The notes beneath the pieces are model-generated. The model made no database searches, was not told the origin of the DNA, and saw only the letters and a list, made by a program, of their open reading frames with translations. DNA of 64,000 nt. Source: Erwinia oleae (lineage in GTDB: Bacteria > Pseudomonadota > Gammaproteobacteria > Enterobacterales > Enterobacteriaceae). The stretch lies in contig NZ_JNVB01000010.1 of the NCBI RefSeq assembly GCF_000770305.1, positions 1-64,000 on the forward strand, given 5' to 3'. Positions 21,963 to 34,444 of this stretch are shown one piece after another. The position numbers and the translations under genes were made by a program. Numbering within the stretch: the stretch's first letter is position 1; each line of letters starts with the position of its first letter.

Positions 21963-23927
21963 TTATTCATCTTCACGTCCGAAAACCTCTTTCTGAAGAT
22001 CAAGCTGATAAATAGCAAAGCCAATTTCATCTGTTCCTTTGGGATGCAGTGGATATTGTGCATGCTGACGTATAAACGCGCTGGCTTTTTCTCCCGGCGA
22101 GGTTTCAAAACGTATATCCAGCGGCATTTGGCTGGTAATCGTCCTGAGCTTCCAGTTATTATCCGCCTGTGGTTTTACTTCTCCCTGTGATTTTGTCTGC
22201 GCACTGATATACGCTGCTACCACGCTACGATTCTCATCCGGCGAGGCAAAAGCAACATGCGATTCTCCCGTTCCGGCGAATTTGCCGCCATAAGCACGAT
22301 AGTTATTGGTTGCCACCAGGAAAGTTGCTGCGGGATCGATGGGTTTGCCTTCATAGGTCAGGTCGGTGATCCGCGAGGCGTTCTCATTAATCATCTGGCA
22401 TTCCGCGTCATAACGTGCTGGCTGCGTCACGTCGATACGGTAGTTCACGCCGTCGATAACATCGAAATTATACGTCCGGAAGTTCCAGTTTATCAGCGCC
22501 TGCGGCTTACTGCTGGCGGTATCGATCTGGTTAAACTGTCCCGCAGAGCATTCCAGCCACTCTTTTACCTCTTTTCCGCTGACTTTCATCACCACCAGCG
22601 TATTGGGATAGAGATAGAGATCGGCGGCATTGCGGAAGGTGAGCTGGCCTTTCTCAACCTCAACATAGCTGGCCGGATCGTTTTTACGCCCGCCCGCTTT
22701 AAACGGCGCAGCGGCAGACAATACGGGCAAGGCGGCTAAATCAGGATCGCCCTGAATAAAATGCTTCACATAGTCGCGCTGGGCATTATTGACGATCTGT
22801 ACCGTCGGATCGTCCTGGACCAGCGATAAATAGCTGTACATCACATCGGCCGCCTTGCCGATGGGCTTACTGACAAACTCGCGGGTTGCCTTGTGGTCGG
22901 GCGCCAGCAGGCTTACCAGCGCCGGATCTTCCGCCGCAAGCGACTTCTTCGCCGTTTTATCATAGATCGGACGCGCCTGGGCTTTCGCACTGCTCACCTG
23001 CCAGCGGCCGGCCTCATTATTCAGCACCAAATCCACAATACCCAAATGATCGCCCCACATCCCCGGCATCACCGCCGGTACGCCATTGAGCGTTCCTGCT
23101 GAAATGTCAGCGCCCTTGATAGCGGCAAAATCTTTGCCGGGGAAAACGGCATGGGCGTGACCAAACATGATGGCGTCAATTCCGGGCACCTGGCTGAGGT
23201 AATAAACGGAGTTCTCCGCCATCGCTTTATAAGGATCGCCCGATAACCCGGAATGGGGAATGGCCACTACCAGATCGGCACCCTGTTTACGCATTTCCGG
23301 CACCCAGCGGCGCGCCGTTTCCGTAATATCGTTTACCGTCACCTTACCGCTGAGATTTTTTTTGTCCCACACCATGATTTGCGGCGGAACAAAACCAATA
23401 AAGCCTACTTTTAACGAATGCGTTTTGCCCTCGCGGTCGGAAACCTCAAGCTCTTTGATCAGATAAGGCGTGAACAAGGGCTTGCCGGTTTTCACATCGA
23501 TAATATTGGCATTGATATAAGGAAAACGCGCGCCGCTGATGGCTTTATGCAGATATTCCAGCCCGTAGTTAAACTCGTGGTTTCCCAGGTTGCCCACAGT
23601 GTAATTCAGCGTGTTGAGCGCTTTGTACACCGGATGAACGTCACCTTTCTGTAATCCTTTTGCCGCCATATAGTCGCCCAGCGGACTGCCCTGGATTACG
23701 TCGCCGTTATCAACCAGCACGCTGTTGGTCGCCTCTTTGCGTGCCGCGTTGATCAGCGTGGCGGTACGCACCAGCCCGAACTTCTCGGTCGGCGCATCCT
23801 TGTAATAATCGAAATCCATCATGTTGCTGTGCAGATCGGTGGTTTCCAGCAGGCGAAAATCCACCGTTGCGGCGTGGATTGTTGTGCTGACCAGCAGCGC
23901 CATCAGCGTCATGCAAGGCTTTTTCAT
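21963..23927 (-). CDS. cpdB: 2',3'-cyclic-nucleotide 2'-phosphodiesterase / 3'-nucleotidase CpdB
   Basis: CpdB is a periplasmic bifunctional enzyme that salvages extracellular 2',3'-cyclic nucleotides and 3'-nucleotides. The start is the ATG complementary to 23925-23927 ([19 protein letters not shown], the signal peptide) with GAGA upstream, giving 654 residues. Metallophosphoesterase motifs are visible ([45 protein letters not shown]) and a 5'-nucleotidase C-terminal domain follows (about 370-620). Divergent from cysQ, as in E. coli. Confidence 0.95.
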   Translation of the reverse strand: MKKPCMTLMALLVSTTIHAATVDFRLLETTDLHSNMMDFDYYKDAPTEKFGLVRTATLINAARKEATNSVLVDNGDVIQGSPLGDYMAAKGLQKGDVHPVYKALNTLNYTVGNLGNHEFNYGLEYLHKAISGARFPYINANIIDVKTGKPLFTPYLIKELEVSDREGKTHSLKVGFIGFVPPQIMVWDKKNLSGKVTVNDITETARRWVPEMRKQGADLVVAIPHSGLSGDPYKAMAENSVYYLSQVPGIDAIMFGHAHAVFPGKDFAAIKGADISAGTLNGVPAVMPGMWGDHLGIVDLVLNNEAGRWQVSSAKAQARPIYDKTAKKSLAAEDPALVSLLAPDHKATREFVSKPIGKAADVMYSYLSLVQDDPTVQIVNNAQRDYVKHFIQGDPDLAALPVLSAAAPFKAGGRKNDPASYVEVEKGQLTFRNAADLYLYPNTLVVMKVSGKEVKEWLECSAGQFNQIDTASSKPQALINWNFRTYNFDVIDGVNYRIDVTQPARYDAECQMINENASRITDLTYEGKPIDPAATFLVATNNYRAYGGKFAGTGESHVAFASPDENRSVVAAYISAQTKSQGEVKPQADNNWKLRTITSQMPLDIRFETSPGEKASAFIRQHAQYPLHPKGTDEIGFAIYQLDLQKEVFGREDE

Positions 23928-24166
23928 CGTTCTCTCCATGTCAGTGTGTTGCAATACGCTTAAACATCTCAAATTTTTGTAAGGTTGTTATCTTAAGTTT
24001 CATCGTTATGTGATCAATAACAAAATTTCTTTGTTTATCAGCGCGCTTCTTGATATTGCGCCTGGCTGCTATGATCAGAGAAAGAACGTTTGCCCGCCAC
24101 AGCGGCAGGTATCAGGATTCTCCGGCCGATAAAACCGGCACTCAGAGACGAAGCAGGAGGTCAACA

Positions 24167-24907
<741 letters not shown>

Positions 24908-24925
24908 CGCATTGCGGGGCCTGAA

Positions 24926-25483
24926 CTAACGCAGCAGCTGATGCAGCAGAGCCATCACGTTATCGACTTCCTGCTGGCTCAGCGCCCCGTCTTTTGCAAA
25001 ACGCACCTCGCCATTATTATCCAGCACAATAATGGCCGAACCGCCGTTTTCCAGCTTCCAGGCTTTTTTAGCCACGCCGTTATCGTCGACAATAAACTGC
25101 GACCAGGGGAATTGCTTTTTATTACTTTCGATACTGCTGCGCACGAACATGCCGGTACCAGGAATGGCATCATCGGTGTTAACCAGCGTGGTAGTTTGGT
25201 AGCGATCGCGAGGCAGCTTAGCGGCCTTGATGGCCTCAATCAGGGCGGCGTTTTTCTCTTTCGCCGATGAGCGCCCGGCAATGTGCTGAATCACCCGCAC
25301 CTTGCCCGGCAACTGCGCGCTGTTCCAGCTTTTATAGCGAAACGTCTCCTGCTGATAAATCAGCTCGCCTTTATCGGCGATGCCCACAGGCGCAACGCGT
25401 TCGCCCGTCACAAAATTATGTGCATGCGCGGTGAAAGCCACAAGCGCCAGGGGAAGCGCGCACAGCGTACGATAAAAAATCAT
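24926..25483 (-). CDS. ytfJ: YtfJ family periplasmic protein
   Basis: The start is the ATG complementary to 25481-25483 (MIFYRTLCALPLALVAFTAHA, a signal peptide), after AGGAGC. 185 residues; E. coli YtfJ is 184. The family has a thioredoxin-like layout with no CxxC visible here. Function unknown. Confidence 0.88.
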   Translation of the reverse strand: MIFYRTLCALPLALVAFTAHAHNFVTGERVAPVGIADKGELIYQQETFRYKSWNSAQLPGKVRVIQHIAGRSSAKEKNAALIEAIKAAKLPRDRYQTTTLVNTDDAIPGTGMFVRSSIESNKKQFPWSQFIVDDNGVAKKAWKLENGGSAIIVLDNNGEVRFAKDGALSQQEVDNVMALLHQLLR

Positions 25484-25798
25484 TTCGGCTCCTGATGATC
25501 TCATCCGACCAGACGGTCACATTCCTGCAATAGTAAGCAGAGAAAATGTCCTTGTCGCCCTTAGGTAACAATTTTGCAACAAGCAGCACAATTCCGTCAT
25601 ATTTGAAGGGATATACTGTTTCAACGTGTCGCAGGCACAGAGCGTACTGTCATGATATGTAAAAGCAGTAAAATAATTCGGTTTTCGGAATTCGTGAAGG
25701 TCAAGTTGGTCTATAGTGAATCCACTTCGCGCTGCAAAGATTCGTACCAATAGTGGTTACGGCGCAGCGTGCATCATAAAGCATAGAGAATTAACAGA
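25484..25798. other. ytfJ-ytfK intergenic region
   Basis: 315 bp without a gene. It holds the divergent promoters of ytfJ and ytfK. A CTGTCAT heptamer is present near 25646-25652; E. coli ytfK is PhoB-activated, but I see only one clear heptamer and do not call a Pho box. A TATAGT (25712-25717) is a possible ytfK -10. Confidence 0.4.
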
Positions 25799-26005
25799 AT
25801 GAAAATATTCCAAAAATACAACCCACTACAGGTCGCTAAATACGTTAAAACCCTGTTCCGCGGGCGTCTTTATATCAAAGATGTTGGCGCGTTTGAGTTT
25901 GATAAGGGGAAAATCCTTATCCCGCGAATCAAAGACAAACAGCACTATAGCGTGATGTCTGAAGTGAACCGTCAGGTGCTGCGCTTACAAACCGAATTTA
26001 ACTGA
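25799..26005 (+). CDS. ytfK: YtfK, stringent-response modulator (DUF1107)
   Basis: A 68-residue protein beginning [20 protein letters not shown], closely like E. coli YtfK, which binds SpoT and shifts it towards (p)ppGpp synthesis during phosphate or fatty-acid starvation. Convergent with ytfL, sharing a terminator. Confidence 0.9.
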   Translation: MKIFQKYNPLQVAKYVKTLFRGRLYIKDVGAFEFDKGKILIPRIKDKQHYSVMSEVNRQVLRLQTEFN

Positions 26006-26020
26006 TTTTCAGACGAAAAA

Positions 26021-26046
26021 AAGGCGCGAATGCTCGCGCCTTTTTT
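26021..26046. terminator. bidirectional terminator ytfK/ytfL
   Basis: AAGGCGCGA / TCGCGCCTT stem, ATGC loop, flanked by A-run on the left and T-run on the right, so it can serve both converging genes. Confidence 0.9.
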
Positions 26047-26071
26047 GTTGCCATCACCTTTCCCGCCAGCA

Positions 26072-27397
26072 CTACTCTTCCAGTACTTTGTTCAACACCG
26101 TGGCTGTCACAGGGCGAGCGTCAATGCGCGTGACCAGCAGCTGATCGATACGATAGCTGTCGATATCCACCACCTCAAACTTATAGCCGTGGAACTTGAC
26201 GAAGTCGGTACGTTTGGGGATTTTGCGCAGCATATACATCATAAAGCCGCCGATGGTTTCGTAATTGCCGGATTGAGGAAACTCGTCAATGTGCAGCACG
26301 CGCATGACGTCATCAATCGGCGTGCCGCCCTCAACCAGCCAGGAGTTTTCGTCACGAGCGACGATCTGCTCCTCCAGCCCCTGACCCACCAGGTCGCCCA
26401 TCAGCGTAGTCATCACGTCGTTCAGGGTAATAATGCCGACCACCAGCGCGTACTCGTTCATGATCACTGCGAAGTCTTCGCCGGCGGTTTTAAAGCTTTC
26501 CAGCGCTTCTGACAGCGTCAGCGTGTCCGGCACAATCAGCGCCGAGCGGATCTGTACGCCGCTGTTCAGCGCCATGCTCTGATGACCGAGAACGCGCAGC
26601 AGCAGCTCTTTGGAATCAACATAGCCAACGATATGGTCAATGTCGTCGTTGCAGACAAGGAACTTCGAATGCGGATGGTTGGCGATTTTTTCTTTCAGGC
26701 TCTCTTCATCTTCATGAAGATTGAACCAGACCACGTTTTCACGTGAGGTCATGGATGAGGGAACGGTGCGCGACTCCAGTTCGAAAACGTTTTCAATCAG
26801 TTCATGCTCCTGCTTACGCAGCACGCCCGCCAGCGCGCCCGCTTCCACCACCGCGTAGATGTCATCTGAAGTGATATCGTCCTTACGTACCAGTGGAATT
26901 TTAAACAGCCGGAAAATAATGTTGGCGCCGCCGTTAAAGAACCACACCAGCGGCCGGAACAGAAACAGGCAAAGACGCATCGGGTTGATGATCTTCAGCG
27001 CGATCACTTCCGGCGCAATCATGCCAAGGCGCTTGGGGAAAAGGTCAGCAAACAGAATAAACAGGCTGGTGACGAGGGTAAATGAACAGATAAAGCTGAG
27101 TTGATCCGCCAGTTCCGGGCTGACCACGCGCTCAAGCATCGTGCGAAAACCCGGTGAAAAGGCTGAATCGCCGACGATACCGCCAAGAATAGCCACGGCG
27201 TTCAGGCCAATTTGCACCACGGTAAAGAAGGTGCCCGGCGTCTCCTGCATCTTAAGGACGTGCTGCGCGTTAATGTTGCCATCGTCCGCCAGCAGCTTCA
27301 GCTTAATTTTGCGCGCCGCCGCCAGAGAGATTTCTGAAAGGGAAAAAAATGCGCTGACCGCAATCAGCAGTAAAATGACAAGCAAGCTGTCTAACAT
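26072..27397 (-). CDS. ytfL: YtfL (PaeA), CNNM/CBS inner-membrane transporter
   Basis: A 441-residue protein with an N-terminal CNNM (DUF21) membrane domain of about four segments (1-200), a CBS pair (about 210-345, including DIDHIVGYVDSKELL and VGIITLNDVM) and a C-terminal CorC_HlyC domain (about 355-430). E. coli YtfL (PaeA) protects cells against cadaverine and putrescine and is thought to export polyamines. In E. coli msrA lies next to it; here it does not. Confidence 0.9.
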   Translation of the reverse strand: MLDSLLVILLLIAVSAFFSLSEISLAAARKIKLKLLADDGNINAQHVLKMQETPGTFFTVVQIGLNAVAILGGIVGDSAFSPGFRTMLERVVSPELADQLSFICSFTLVTSLFILFADLFPKRLGMIAPEVIALKIINPMRLCLFLFRPLVWFFNGGANIIFRLFKIPLVRKDDITSDDIYAVVEAGALAGVLRKQEHELIENVFELESRTVPSSMTSRENVVWFNLHEDEESLKEKIANHPHSKFLVCNDDIDHIVGYVDSKELLLRVLGHQSMALNSGVQIRSALIVPDTLTLSEALESFKTAGEDFAVIMNEYALVVGIITLNDVMTTLMGDLVGQGLEEQIVARDENSWLVEGGTPIDDVMRVLHIDEFPQSGNYETIGGFMMYMLRKIPKRTDFVKFHGYKFEVVDIDSYRIDQLLVTRIDARPVTATVLNKVLEE

Positions 27398-27900
27398 AAA
27401 ACATCCATAAAATGGCTCTGTTCAGTTGCTATCACGTGGGAAGCGTACCAAAACTGGCCTTTAGTTAATTACCTGTCATTTTTGGCCTGGGCAGCGATGA
27501 GGATCCGCGAACGTTCTTTCGTTCAGTCAAGCTCGGCTGTCCGTGCCAAAAATGTCTGCGCGATATCGGCGCAGAATTCAGTGTGGAACGCCGCGCGTCC
27601 CATGCAAGGGATTATAGCTGTGGTCACGAAGGCTTACAATTGCAGCCATCATTGTCACGCTGACAGTATGGCGCATCAGGCGGCTAAGATTAATCCGACT
27701 GTCATGCCACTTTGTTCGACTGATTGATATTCCGTTGGGGTTGTTGGTTGTATCAGCGCTATTCTTTGCACACAATAAGTCAAAATTTGGCTTTATGGGT
27801 GTGCGTAACAGGCAAAATGCCGCCATGCCCCGGTGAAAACGAAAAAAGAAGACGTTGTGCCTGAAGGGAACCCGGGCCGACCAGATAACCAGGAGTAAGC
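27398..27900. other. ytfL-tamA intergenic region, msrA absent
   Basis: 503 bp with no supported gene; the small open frames on both strands lack coding character. E. coli msrA (about 640 bp) occupies this place, and no MsrA motif (such as GCFWG) is seen in any frame. A perfect hairpin CTGCGC / GCGCAG (27556-27574, loop GATATCG) without a T-run lies inside. The right part presumably holds the tamA promoter. Confidence 0.6.
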
Positions 27901-29640
27901 GTGTCACGAATTTATGCGTATTGTCTGTTCACTCTGCTTGCCGCTGCGCCCGCTGTCGAAGCCGCAACGGTGCGATTGCAGGTAACAGGATTATCCGGCG
28001 CGCTGGAGAAAAACGTGCGGGCAAGGCTTTCCACCATTGCCAGCGATGAGATTTCCGCCGATGGTCGCTTTCGGGCTCGGGTCAGTGAAGCGGTAAAAGA
28101 AGGCCTGAAGGCGTTAGGTTATTACGATCCCACCATTGAATTTACCCTCCTGCCGCCGCCAGCGGGCGGAAAACGGCCTCTGCTGCTGGCGAAAGTCTCG
28201 CCCGGCGAGCCGGTTAAGCTGGTGGGCGAAACGGTGATTATTCGCGGCGGCGCCCGCACCGATGAGGATTATCAGAGTCTGGTGCGTGACGGCAAGAGCA
28301 AGATCGGCGGCGTGCTGAATCATGGCGACTACGATCGTTTTAAAAGCTCCCTCAGCAACCTGGCGCTGCGCAAAGGCTATTTCGACGGCGACTACGCAAA
28401 AAGCCAGCTTGGCGTCTCCCCGGCGCGGCGCGAGGCGTTCTGGGATATCGACTATGACAGCGGCCAGCGCTACCGCTTTGGCGACGTCAGTTTTGAAGGA
28501 TCGCAGATCCGCGAAGAGTATCTGCAAAATCTGGTGCCGTTTAAAAAGGGCGACTATTACAGCTCGCGCGATCTGGCCGAACTGAACCGACGCCTTTCCG
28601 CAACCGGCTGGTTTAATGCGGTTGTGGTGGCGCCAGAGTTTGAAAAATCGCGTAAAACCAAAGTGCTGCCGCTGCATGGCGTGGTCACGCCGCGCACTGA
28701 AAACACCATTGAGACCGGCGTGGGCTATTCAACGGACGTCGGGCCGCGCGTGAAGGCTACCTGGAAGCGTCCCTGGGTTAACAGCTACGGACACAGCTTT
28801 ACCACCAGCGCTAACGTCTCCGCGCCAGAGCAGCAGCTGGATTTCAGCTATAAAATTCCGCTGCTGAAAAATCCCATCGAGCAGTATTACCTGTTGCAGG
28901 GCGGCCTGAAACGCACCGACCTTAACGACACACGCTCGGATTCCACCACGCTGGCCGCGTCGCGCTATTGGGATTCGTCCAGCGGCTGGCAGCGCGCGCT
29001 CAATCTGCGCTGGAGCCTGGATCACTTTACTCAGGGCAACGTGACCAACACGACCATGCTGCTCTATCCGGGCGTCAGCGTTAACCGTACCCGCTCACGC
29101 GGCGGCCTGATGCCGGTATGGGGCGATTCTCAGCGTTACTCACTGGATGTCTCCGACACCACCTGGGGCTCGGACATTGATTTCGCCGTGGTTCAGGCGC
29201 AGAACGTCTGGATCCGTACTCTGGCGGACAAGCATCGCTTCGTGGTACGCGGCAACCTCGGTTGGATTGAAACCAACGATTTCGATCGCGTCCCGCCCGA
29301 TTTGCGCTTTTTCGCCGGTGGCGATCGCAGCATTCGCGGCTACAAATACAAAGGCATTTCGCCACGCGACGAGGACGGCAAACTGACCGGTGCCTCAAAG
29401 CTGGCGACCGGTTCGCTGGAATACCAGTACAACGTGACCGGCAAATGGTGGAGCGCGGTATTTATCGACTCCGGTGAGGCGGTTAACGACATCAGGCAGA
29501 GCAACGTAAAAACCGGCGCGGGCGTTGGCGTGCGCTGGCAGTCGCCGGTCGGGCCGATCAAACTGGATATCGCCCGTCCCATCGGCGATGACGAAAAACG
29601 AGACATACAGTTTTATATCGGATTGGGGCCTGAGCTATGA
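27901..29640 (+). CDS. tamA: translocation and assembly module outer-membrane protein TamA (GTG start)
   Basis: TamA is an Omp85-family beta-barrel that works with TamB in outer-membrane protein insertion and phospholipid movement. The 579-residue protein (E. coli 577) has a signal peptide (1-21), three POTRA domains (about 22-265) and a 16-stranded barrel domain (about 266-579) with the conserved [16 protein letters not shown] motif of strand 12/loop 6. Start GTG 27901 follows AGGAG. It overlaps tamB by 4 bases. Confidence 0.95.
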   Translation: MSRIYAYCLFTLLAAAPAVEAATVRLQVTGLSGALEKNVRARLSTIASDEISADGRFRARVSEAVKEGLKALGYYDPTIEFTLLPPPAGGKRPLLLAKVSPGEPVKLVGETVIIRGGARTDEDYQSLVRDGKSKIGGVLNHGDYDRFKSSLSNLALRKGYFDGDYAKSQLGVSPARREAFWDIDYDSGQRYRFGDVSFEGSQIREEYLQNLVPFKKGDYYSSRDLAELNRRLSATGWFNAVVVAPEFEKSRKTKVLPLHGVVTPRTENTIETGVGYSTDVGPRVKATWKRPWVNSYGHSFTTSANVSAPEQQLDFSYKIPLLKNPIEQYYLLQGGLKRTDLNDTRSDSTTLAASRYWDSSSGWQRALNLRWSLDHFTQGNVTNTTMLLYPGVSVNRTRSRGGLMPVWGDSQRYSLDVSDTTWGSDIDFAVVQAQNVWIRTLADKHRFVVRGNLGWIETNDFDRVPPDLRFFAGGDRSIRGYKYKGISPRDEDGKLTGASKLATGSLEYQYNVTGKWWSAVFIDSGEAVNDIRQSNVKTGAGVGVRWQSPVGPIKLDIARPIGDDEKRDIQFYIGLGPEL

Positions 29641-32600
29641 GTTTGTGGAAAAAGGTCCTTATTGGCATCCTGATTTTCCTTTTGCTGCTGCTGGGCGGGG
29701 TGGCGTTTTTAATTGGCACCACTACCGGCCTGCATCTGGTGCTGAACGGCGCAACGCGCTGGGTGCCGGGGCTGGCGATCAAACAGGTGCAGGGGGGCTG
29801 GCGCGATTTGCGGCTGACCGGCGTGCAGTATGAGATGCCAGGCGTGACGGTCAACGCGGGCGAATTCCACCTCGCGCTTCAACCGGGCTGCCTGAAAAGC
29901 CGCGCATTGTGCGTCAACGATCTGTCGCTGAAAGACGTGAACGTGGTAGTGGACAGTAAAAAGATGGCGCCTGCCGGAGAGAAGCCGGTTGAAGAAGACG
30001 GCGCGTCCGGCGAGCTCTCCACGCCCTATCCGATTACGCTGCGCAACCTTGCGCTGCACAACATCAACGTAAAAGTCGATGACACGGCGATTTCTCTGGC
30101 TGACTTCACCTCCGGCATGCAGTGGCAGGGGCGCGCGCTGACGCTATCGCCCACGCACATCCAGGGGCTGCTGATTGCGCTGCCAAAGGCGGCGAAAGTG
30201 GCAGATGAAGAGGTGGTTCAGCCGAAAGTACAGCAGCCAAAGGCCGATGAGCCGCCGCTGGGCGAGACGCTCAAGGCGATGTTTGCCAAACCGCTGTTGC
30301 CCGAGCTGCCCGACTTTACTCTGCCGCTGGATGTGGATGTACAGGCGATCCTTGGCGAACAGTTGCGCATTACCGGCGATACGGATATTGCCGTCAATCG
30401 CCTGTTGCTGAAGGCGAAAACGCAGGATCGCCTGCTGCATCTTGAAACGCTGGACGTGGATTCGCCGCAGGGGCAGCTTAATGCGCAGGGCCAGGCGACG
30501 TTACAGGGCAACTGGCCAGTCAGTTTTACGCTCTACAGCGCGCTCAATATGGAGCCGATGAAAGGCGAGAAGATCAAAATGACCGTCGACGGTGGGCTGC
30601 GCGAGCAGTTGAACATCGCGCTGAATCTCTCCGGGCCGGTCAGAGTGCAGATGGAGGCGCAGACGCGGCTGGCCGAGGTGGGGCTGCCGCTGGCGATGAC
30701 GTTACAAAGCCCGCAGCTGCGCTGGCCGCTGACGGGCGAGGCGCAGTACCAGGCGGACAATGTCAATTTCAGCATCAAAGGGAAAGCCACTGACTACGCC
30801 GTTTCGCTGAAAACCGCCTTCCAGGGGCAGAGTATTCCGCCCGCGACGCTGACGCTGGACGGCAAAGGCAACGTCGAACAGTTTGCGCTCGACAAGCTGC
30901 GGCTGGCGGCGCTCCAGGGCAATACCGATCTCACCGCGCTGGTTGACTGGAGCAAGGCGATCAGCTGGCGCAGCGAAGTGACGCTCACAGGTATCAACAC
31001 GGCGAAGCAGTATCCCGACTGGCCTGCGAAACTTGACGGGAAAATCACCACGCGCGGCAGCCTCTATGGCGGAAGCTGGCAGATGCGCGTGCCGGAGCTG
31101 AAGCTGCGCGGCAACGTTAAGCAGAATGCGGTCACTGCCGACGGCTCCCTGTACGGCAACAGCTACAACCAGTGGGATATTCCGGGCCTGAAGCTGGTGC
31201 TGGGGCGCAATAATATCGACATGAAAGGATCGCTGGGCGAGAAGCTGGCGCTGGACGCAAATATCGACGCGCAGCATCTGGACAACGCGTTGCCGGGCCT
31301 TGGCGGCGTGGCAAAAGGGACGATTAAAGCGCGCGGCGATCTGAATACGCCGCAGTTGCTGGCGGATCTCACCGCCACCGGCCTGCGCTGGCAGGCGCTG
31401 AGCGTTGGCCGGATCAAACTTGAAGGCGACGTCAGTTCGGGCGAACAGATCCAGGGCAAAGTGGCGCTTCGCGTTGAGCGTCTTAAGCAGGAGACGCTGA
31501 GCATTTCGCAACTCACGCTGGACGCCAGCGGCAGCGAAAAGCAGCATAAGTTGACGCTGAACGTCAACGGCGAACCGGTCTCTGGCCAGCTTGCGCTGAC
31601 CGGCAGCTTTGATCGTCAGCAGCAGCGCTGGAAAGGCGAGCTGAATAACACGCGATTTGATACGCCGGTCGGCGAATGGCGGCTCACGCGCGCCATCGCG
31701 CTGGATTATCTGAATGCGAAACAGACCGTCAGCATCGGCCCGCACTGCTGGCAGAATCCGAATGCCCAGCTCTGCGTGCCGCAAACCATCGAAGCAGGTC
31801 CGTCGGGGCATGCGAAAATAGTGCTCAGCCGCTTCGACCTGGCGATGGTGAAACCGTTTATGCCTGATGCCACCGCCCTGAGCGGCGTGTTCAGCGGCGA
31901 TGCAGACGTTAGCTGGCGCGCGGAAGGCGGTTTGCCGCAGGGCCGCGTCGCGCTGAAGGGCAGCGGCGTTAAAGTGGTGCAGGATGTGCAGGGCAATCCC
32001 CTGCCGATTGCCTTTGATACGCTCAATCTGAATGCTGCAATGCGTGATAACCGCGCGCAGCTTGACTGGCTGATCCATATTGCCAATAACGGGCAACTGT
32101 CGGGCAACGTGCAGATCGCCGATCCGCAGGGCCGACGCACGCTGTCGGGCAACGTCAATATCGCTGATCTCTCGCTGGCGCTGCTCAACCCGGCGCTGAT
32201 GAAAGGTGAGAAGGTTGCCGGGATACTCAACAGCGCGCTGCGGCTGGGCGGCAGCCTGCAACAGCCGCAGGTATTTGGTCAGCTTGCCCTGAAAGGGGTC
32301 GACGTTGATGGTAACTTTATGCCGGTGGATCTGACGGCGGCGAACCTCACCATGATCTTTAATGGCATGAGTTCGACGCTGGAGGGCGCGGTGCAGACAT
32401 CGAAAGGTCAGCTTGCGCTGAGCGGCGATGCCAACTGGCAGCAGCTTGATGCCTGGCGCGCGCGCATTGCCGCGAAAGGGAAAAACATTCGCGTAACCGT
32501 ACCGCCGATGGTGCGGATGGACGTCTCGCCGGATCTGGTCTTCGACGCCACGCCAGAGATGTTTAACCTGGATGGCCGCGTGGATATTCCCTGGGCGCGT

Positions 32601-33410
32601 ATCACCGTGCAGGAGGTGCCGGAAAGCGCGGTGGGCGTTTCAGGCGACGAAGTGCTGTTGGATGAACAGTTAAAACCGATTGCACCGAAAACGGCCGCCA
32701 TTCCGATTAACAGCAACCTGATTATTCACGTCGGCGACGACGTGCGGCTCAGCGCCTTTGGGCTGAAGGCTAAGCTGAACGGCGATCTCAAGCTGGTGCA
32801 GGACAAGCGCGGCCTGGGACTGAACGGCCAAATCAATATCCCATCGGGGCGCTTCCACGCCTATGGGCAGGATCTCATCGTGCGCAAAGGTGAACTGCAA
32901 TTCGCGGGGCCGCCTGACCAACCTTATCTGAATATTGAGGCGATCCGTAACCCTGAAGCAACGGAAGATGACGTGACGGCAGGCGTACGCGTGACCGGCC
33001 TGGCCGATGAACCGAAGGCGGAGATCTTTGCCGACCCGGCGATGTCGCAGCAGGAAGCGCTCTCCTATCTGTTACGCGGACAGGGGCTGGATGCCAACGG
33101 CAGCGACAGCAGCGCGGTCACGTCAGCATTAGTCGGATTGGGGCTTGCGCAAAGTGGTCAGGTTGTGGGTAAAATCGGCGAAACCTTCGGCGTAAGCAAT
33201 CTGGCGCTGGATACCACCGGCGTTGGCGACAGCCAGCAGGTGCAGGTCAGTGGCTATGTGCTGCCGGGGTTACAGGTAAAATACGGTGTTGGCATATTTG
33301 ATTCACTGGCGACCTTAACCTTGCGTTATCGCCTGATGCCTAAACTCTATTTGGAAGCGGTGTCGGGTATCGACCAGGCGCTGGATTTACTCTATCAGTT
33401 TGAGTTTTAG
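29637..33410 (+). CDS. tamB: translocation and assembly module inner-membrane protein TamB
   Basis: TamB is a periplasm-spanning AsmA-like bridge protein (1257 residues; E. coli 1259) anchored by an N-terminal membrane segment (about 7-28). The long beta-taco body is followed by the conserved C-terminal DUF490 domain (about 940-1257) that contacts TamA. Together with YhdP and YdbH it supplies phospholipid to the outer membrane (established for E. coli). Translation is coupled to tamA by an ATGA overlap. Confidence 0.96.
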   Translation: MSLWKKVLIGILIFLLLLLGGVAFLIGTTTGLHLVLNGATRWVPGLAIKQVQGGWRDLRLTGVQYEMPGVTVNAGEFHLALQPGCLKSRALCVNDLSLKDVNVVVDSKKMAPAGEKPVEEDGASGELSTPYPITLRNLALHNINVKVDDTAISLADFTSGMQWQGRALTLSPTHIQGLLIALPKAAKVADEEVVQPKVQQPKADEPPLGETLKAMFAKPLLPELPDFTLPLDVDVQAILGEQLRITGDTDIAVNRLLLKAKTQDRLLHLETLDVDSPQGQLNAQGQATLQGNWPVSFTLYSALNMEPMKGEKIKMTVDGGLREQLNIALNLSGPVRVQMEAQTRLAEVGLPLAMTLQSPQLRWPLTGEAQYQADNVNFSIKGKATDYAVSLKTAFQGQSIPPATLTLDGKGNVEQFALDKLRLAALQGNTDLTALVDWSKAISWRSEVTLTGINTAKQYPDWPAKLDGKITTRGSLYGGSWQMRVPELKLRGNVKQNAVTADGSLYGNSYNQWDIPGLKLVLGRNNIDMKGSLGEKLALDANIDAQHLDNALPGLGGVAKGTIKARGDLNTPQLLADLTATGLRWQALSVGRIKLEGDVSSGEQIQGKVALRVERLKQETLSISQLTLDASGSEKQHKLTLNVNGEPVSGQLALTGSFDRQQQRWKGELNNTRFDTPVGEWRLTRAIALDYLNAKQTVSIGPHCWQNPNAQLCVPQTIEAGPSGHAKIVLSRFDLAMVKPFMPDATALSGVFSGDADVSWRAEGGLPQGRVALKGSGVKVVQDVQGNPLPIAFDTLNLNAAMRDNRAQLDWLIHIANNGQLSGNVQIADPQGRRTLSGNVNIADLSLALLNPALMKGEKVAGILNSALRLGGSLQQPQVFGQLALKGVDVDGNFMPVDLTAANLTMIFNGMSSTLEGAVQTSKGQLALSGDANWQQLDAWRARIAAKGKNIRVTVPPMVRMDVSPDLVFDATPEMFNLDGRVDIPWARITVQEVPESAVGVSGDEVLLDEQLKPIAPKTAAIPINSNLIIHVGDDVRLSAFGLKAKLNGDLKLVQDKRGLGLNGQINIPSGRFHAYGQDLIVRKGELQFAGPPDQPYLNIEAIRNPEATEDDVTAGVRVTGLADEPKAEIFADPAMSQQEALSYLLRGQGLDANGSDSSAVTSALVGLGLAQSGQVVGKIGETFGVSNLALDTTGVGDSQQVQVSGYVLPGLQVKYGVGIFDSLATLTLRYRLMPKLYLEAVSGIDQALDLLYQFEF

Positions 33411-33412
33411 CA

Positions 33413-33766
33413 ATGCGAATAATTGTTTATGGCAGCCTCAGACGCAAACAGGGCAACAGCCACTGGATGACCAACGGCCAGTGGCTGGGCGACCATCAGC
33501 TTGAGGGTTACGCGCTTTATAGTCTGGGGCACTATCCCGGTATCGTGGCGGGTGAAGGGCAGGTTTACTGCGAAGTTTACCGTATCGACGCCTCCACGCT
33601 GGGCGAGCTGGATGCGCTGCGCACAAAAGGCGGAGAATATAAACGTGAACTGGTGCGAACGCCCTACGGCAGCGCCTGGCTCTATGTTTACCAGCGTTCA
33701 GTGACGGGAATGCGACGCATCGACAGCGGCGACTGGCTACTGCGCGATGCGCCGGATGTGGACTGA
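33413..33766 (+). CDS. ytfP: YtfP, gamma-glutamylcyclotransferase-fold protein
   Basis: A 117-residue protein starting MRIIVYGSLRRKQGNSHWM, with the YGSLR substrate-loop motif and the Glu in the YCEVYRID segment of the GGCT/BtrG fold. It follows tamB after 2 bp. The true substrate is unknown. Confidence 0.9.
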   Translation: MRIIVYGSLRRKQGNSHWMTNGQWLGDHQLEGYALYSLGHYPGIVAGEGQVYCEVYRIDASTLGELDALRTKGGEYKRELVRTPYGSAWLYVYQRSVTGMRRIDSGDWLLRDAPDVD

Positions 33767-33772
33767 CCAAAA

Positions 33773-33803
33773 AAAACGCCTTCATCAGGAAGGCGTTTTT
33801 TTA
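33773..33803. terminator. bidirectional terminator ytfP/ppa
   Basis: AACGCCTT / AAGGCGTT stem (33775-33797), CATCAGG loop, A-run before and T-run after. Confidence 0.9.
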
Positions 33804-33818
33804 TCGTGAACGAGAAAA

Positions 33819-34346
33819 TTACTTCTTCGCGCGTTCGAAAGAAGAGATGATTTCTGCTTTCGCCGCTTCGGCGTTATCCCAGCCTTCAACTTTAACCCAC
33901 TTGCCTTTTTCCAGCGCTTTATACTGTTCGAAGAAGTGGGTGATCTGCGCACGCAGCAGCTCAGGCAGATCGTTCACATCTTTGATGTGATCGTACTCTT
34001 TGCTCAGCTTGGTGTGCGGAACGGCAACCAGCTTGGCGTCTTCGCCAGACTCGTCGGTCATTTTCAATACGCCAACCGGACGACAGCGGATCACTGAGCC
34101 AGGTTGCAGCGGATAGGGGGTTGGGACCAGCACGTCCACCGGGTCGCCATCCAGAGACAGCGTATGGTTGATGTAACCGTAGTTGCACGGATAGAACATC
34201 GCGGTGGACATGAAGCGGTCAACGAACAGCGCGCCGGACTCTTTGTCGACTTCATATTTAATCGGATCGGCATTCGCCGGGATCTCAATAACGACGTAGA
34301 TATCTTCCGGCAAATCTTTGCCCGCTGGAACCTGGTTCAAACTCAT
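33819..34346 (-). CDS. ppa: inorganic pyrophosphatase
   Basis: Cytoplasmic Mg-dependent family I pyrophosphatase (175 residues plus stop, as in E. coli). The active-site signature DGDPVDVLV with its aspartates and the [22 protein letters not shown]-terminal region are clear. Confidence 0.98.
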   Translation of the reverse strand: MSLNQVPAGKDLPEDIYVVIEIPANADPIKYEVDKESGALFVDRFMSTAMFYPCNYGYINHTLSLDGDPVDVLVPTPYPLQPGSVIRCRPVGVLKMTDESGEDAKLVAVPHTKLSKEYDHIKDVNDLPELLRAQITHFFEQYKALEKGKWVKVEGWDNAEAAKAEIISSFERAKK

Positions 34347-34444
34347 GGTGAATTCCTTTATGCAGTCTCAAATAGAGTGACGCTCATTATAGCCAACTGA
34401 TACTGAAAGTATCCCCCCTTTTTGGCCTTTCGGAATGCTCCACA

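Noticed and set aside
25640-25720. Pho box upstream of ytfK
   Set aside because: Only one clear CTGTCAT heptamer; the second repeat at the expected spacing does not match.
27482-27907. 81- and 109-codon frames in the ytfL-tamA gap, considered as msrA remnants
   Set aside because: No MsrA motif or coding bias in either.
30702-32261. 519-codon open frame antisense to tamB
   Set aside because: Shadow of a long repetitive GC-rich gene; no recognisable domain.
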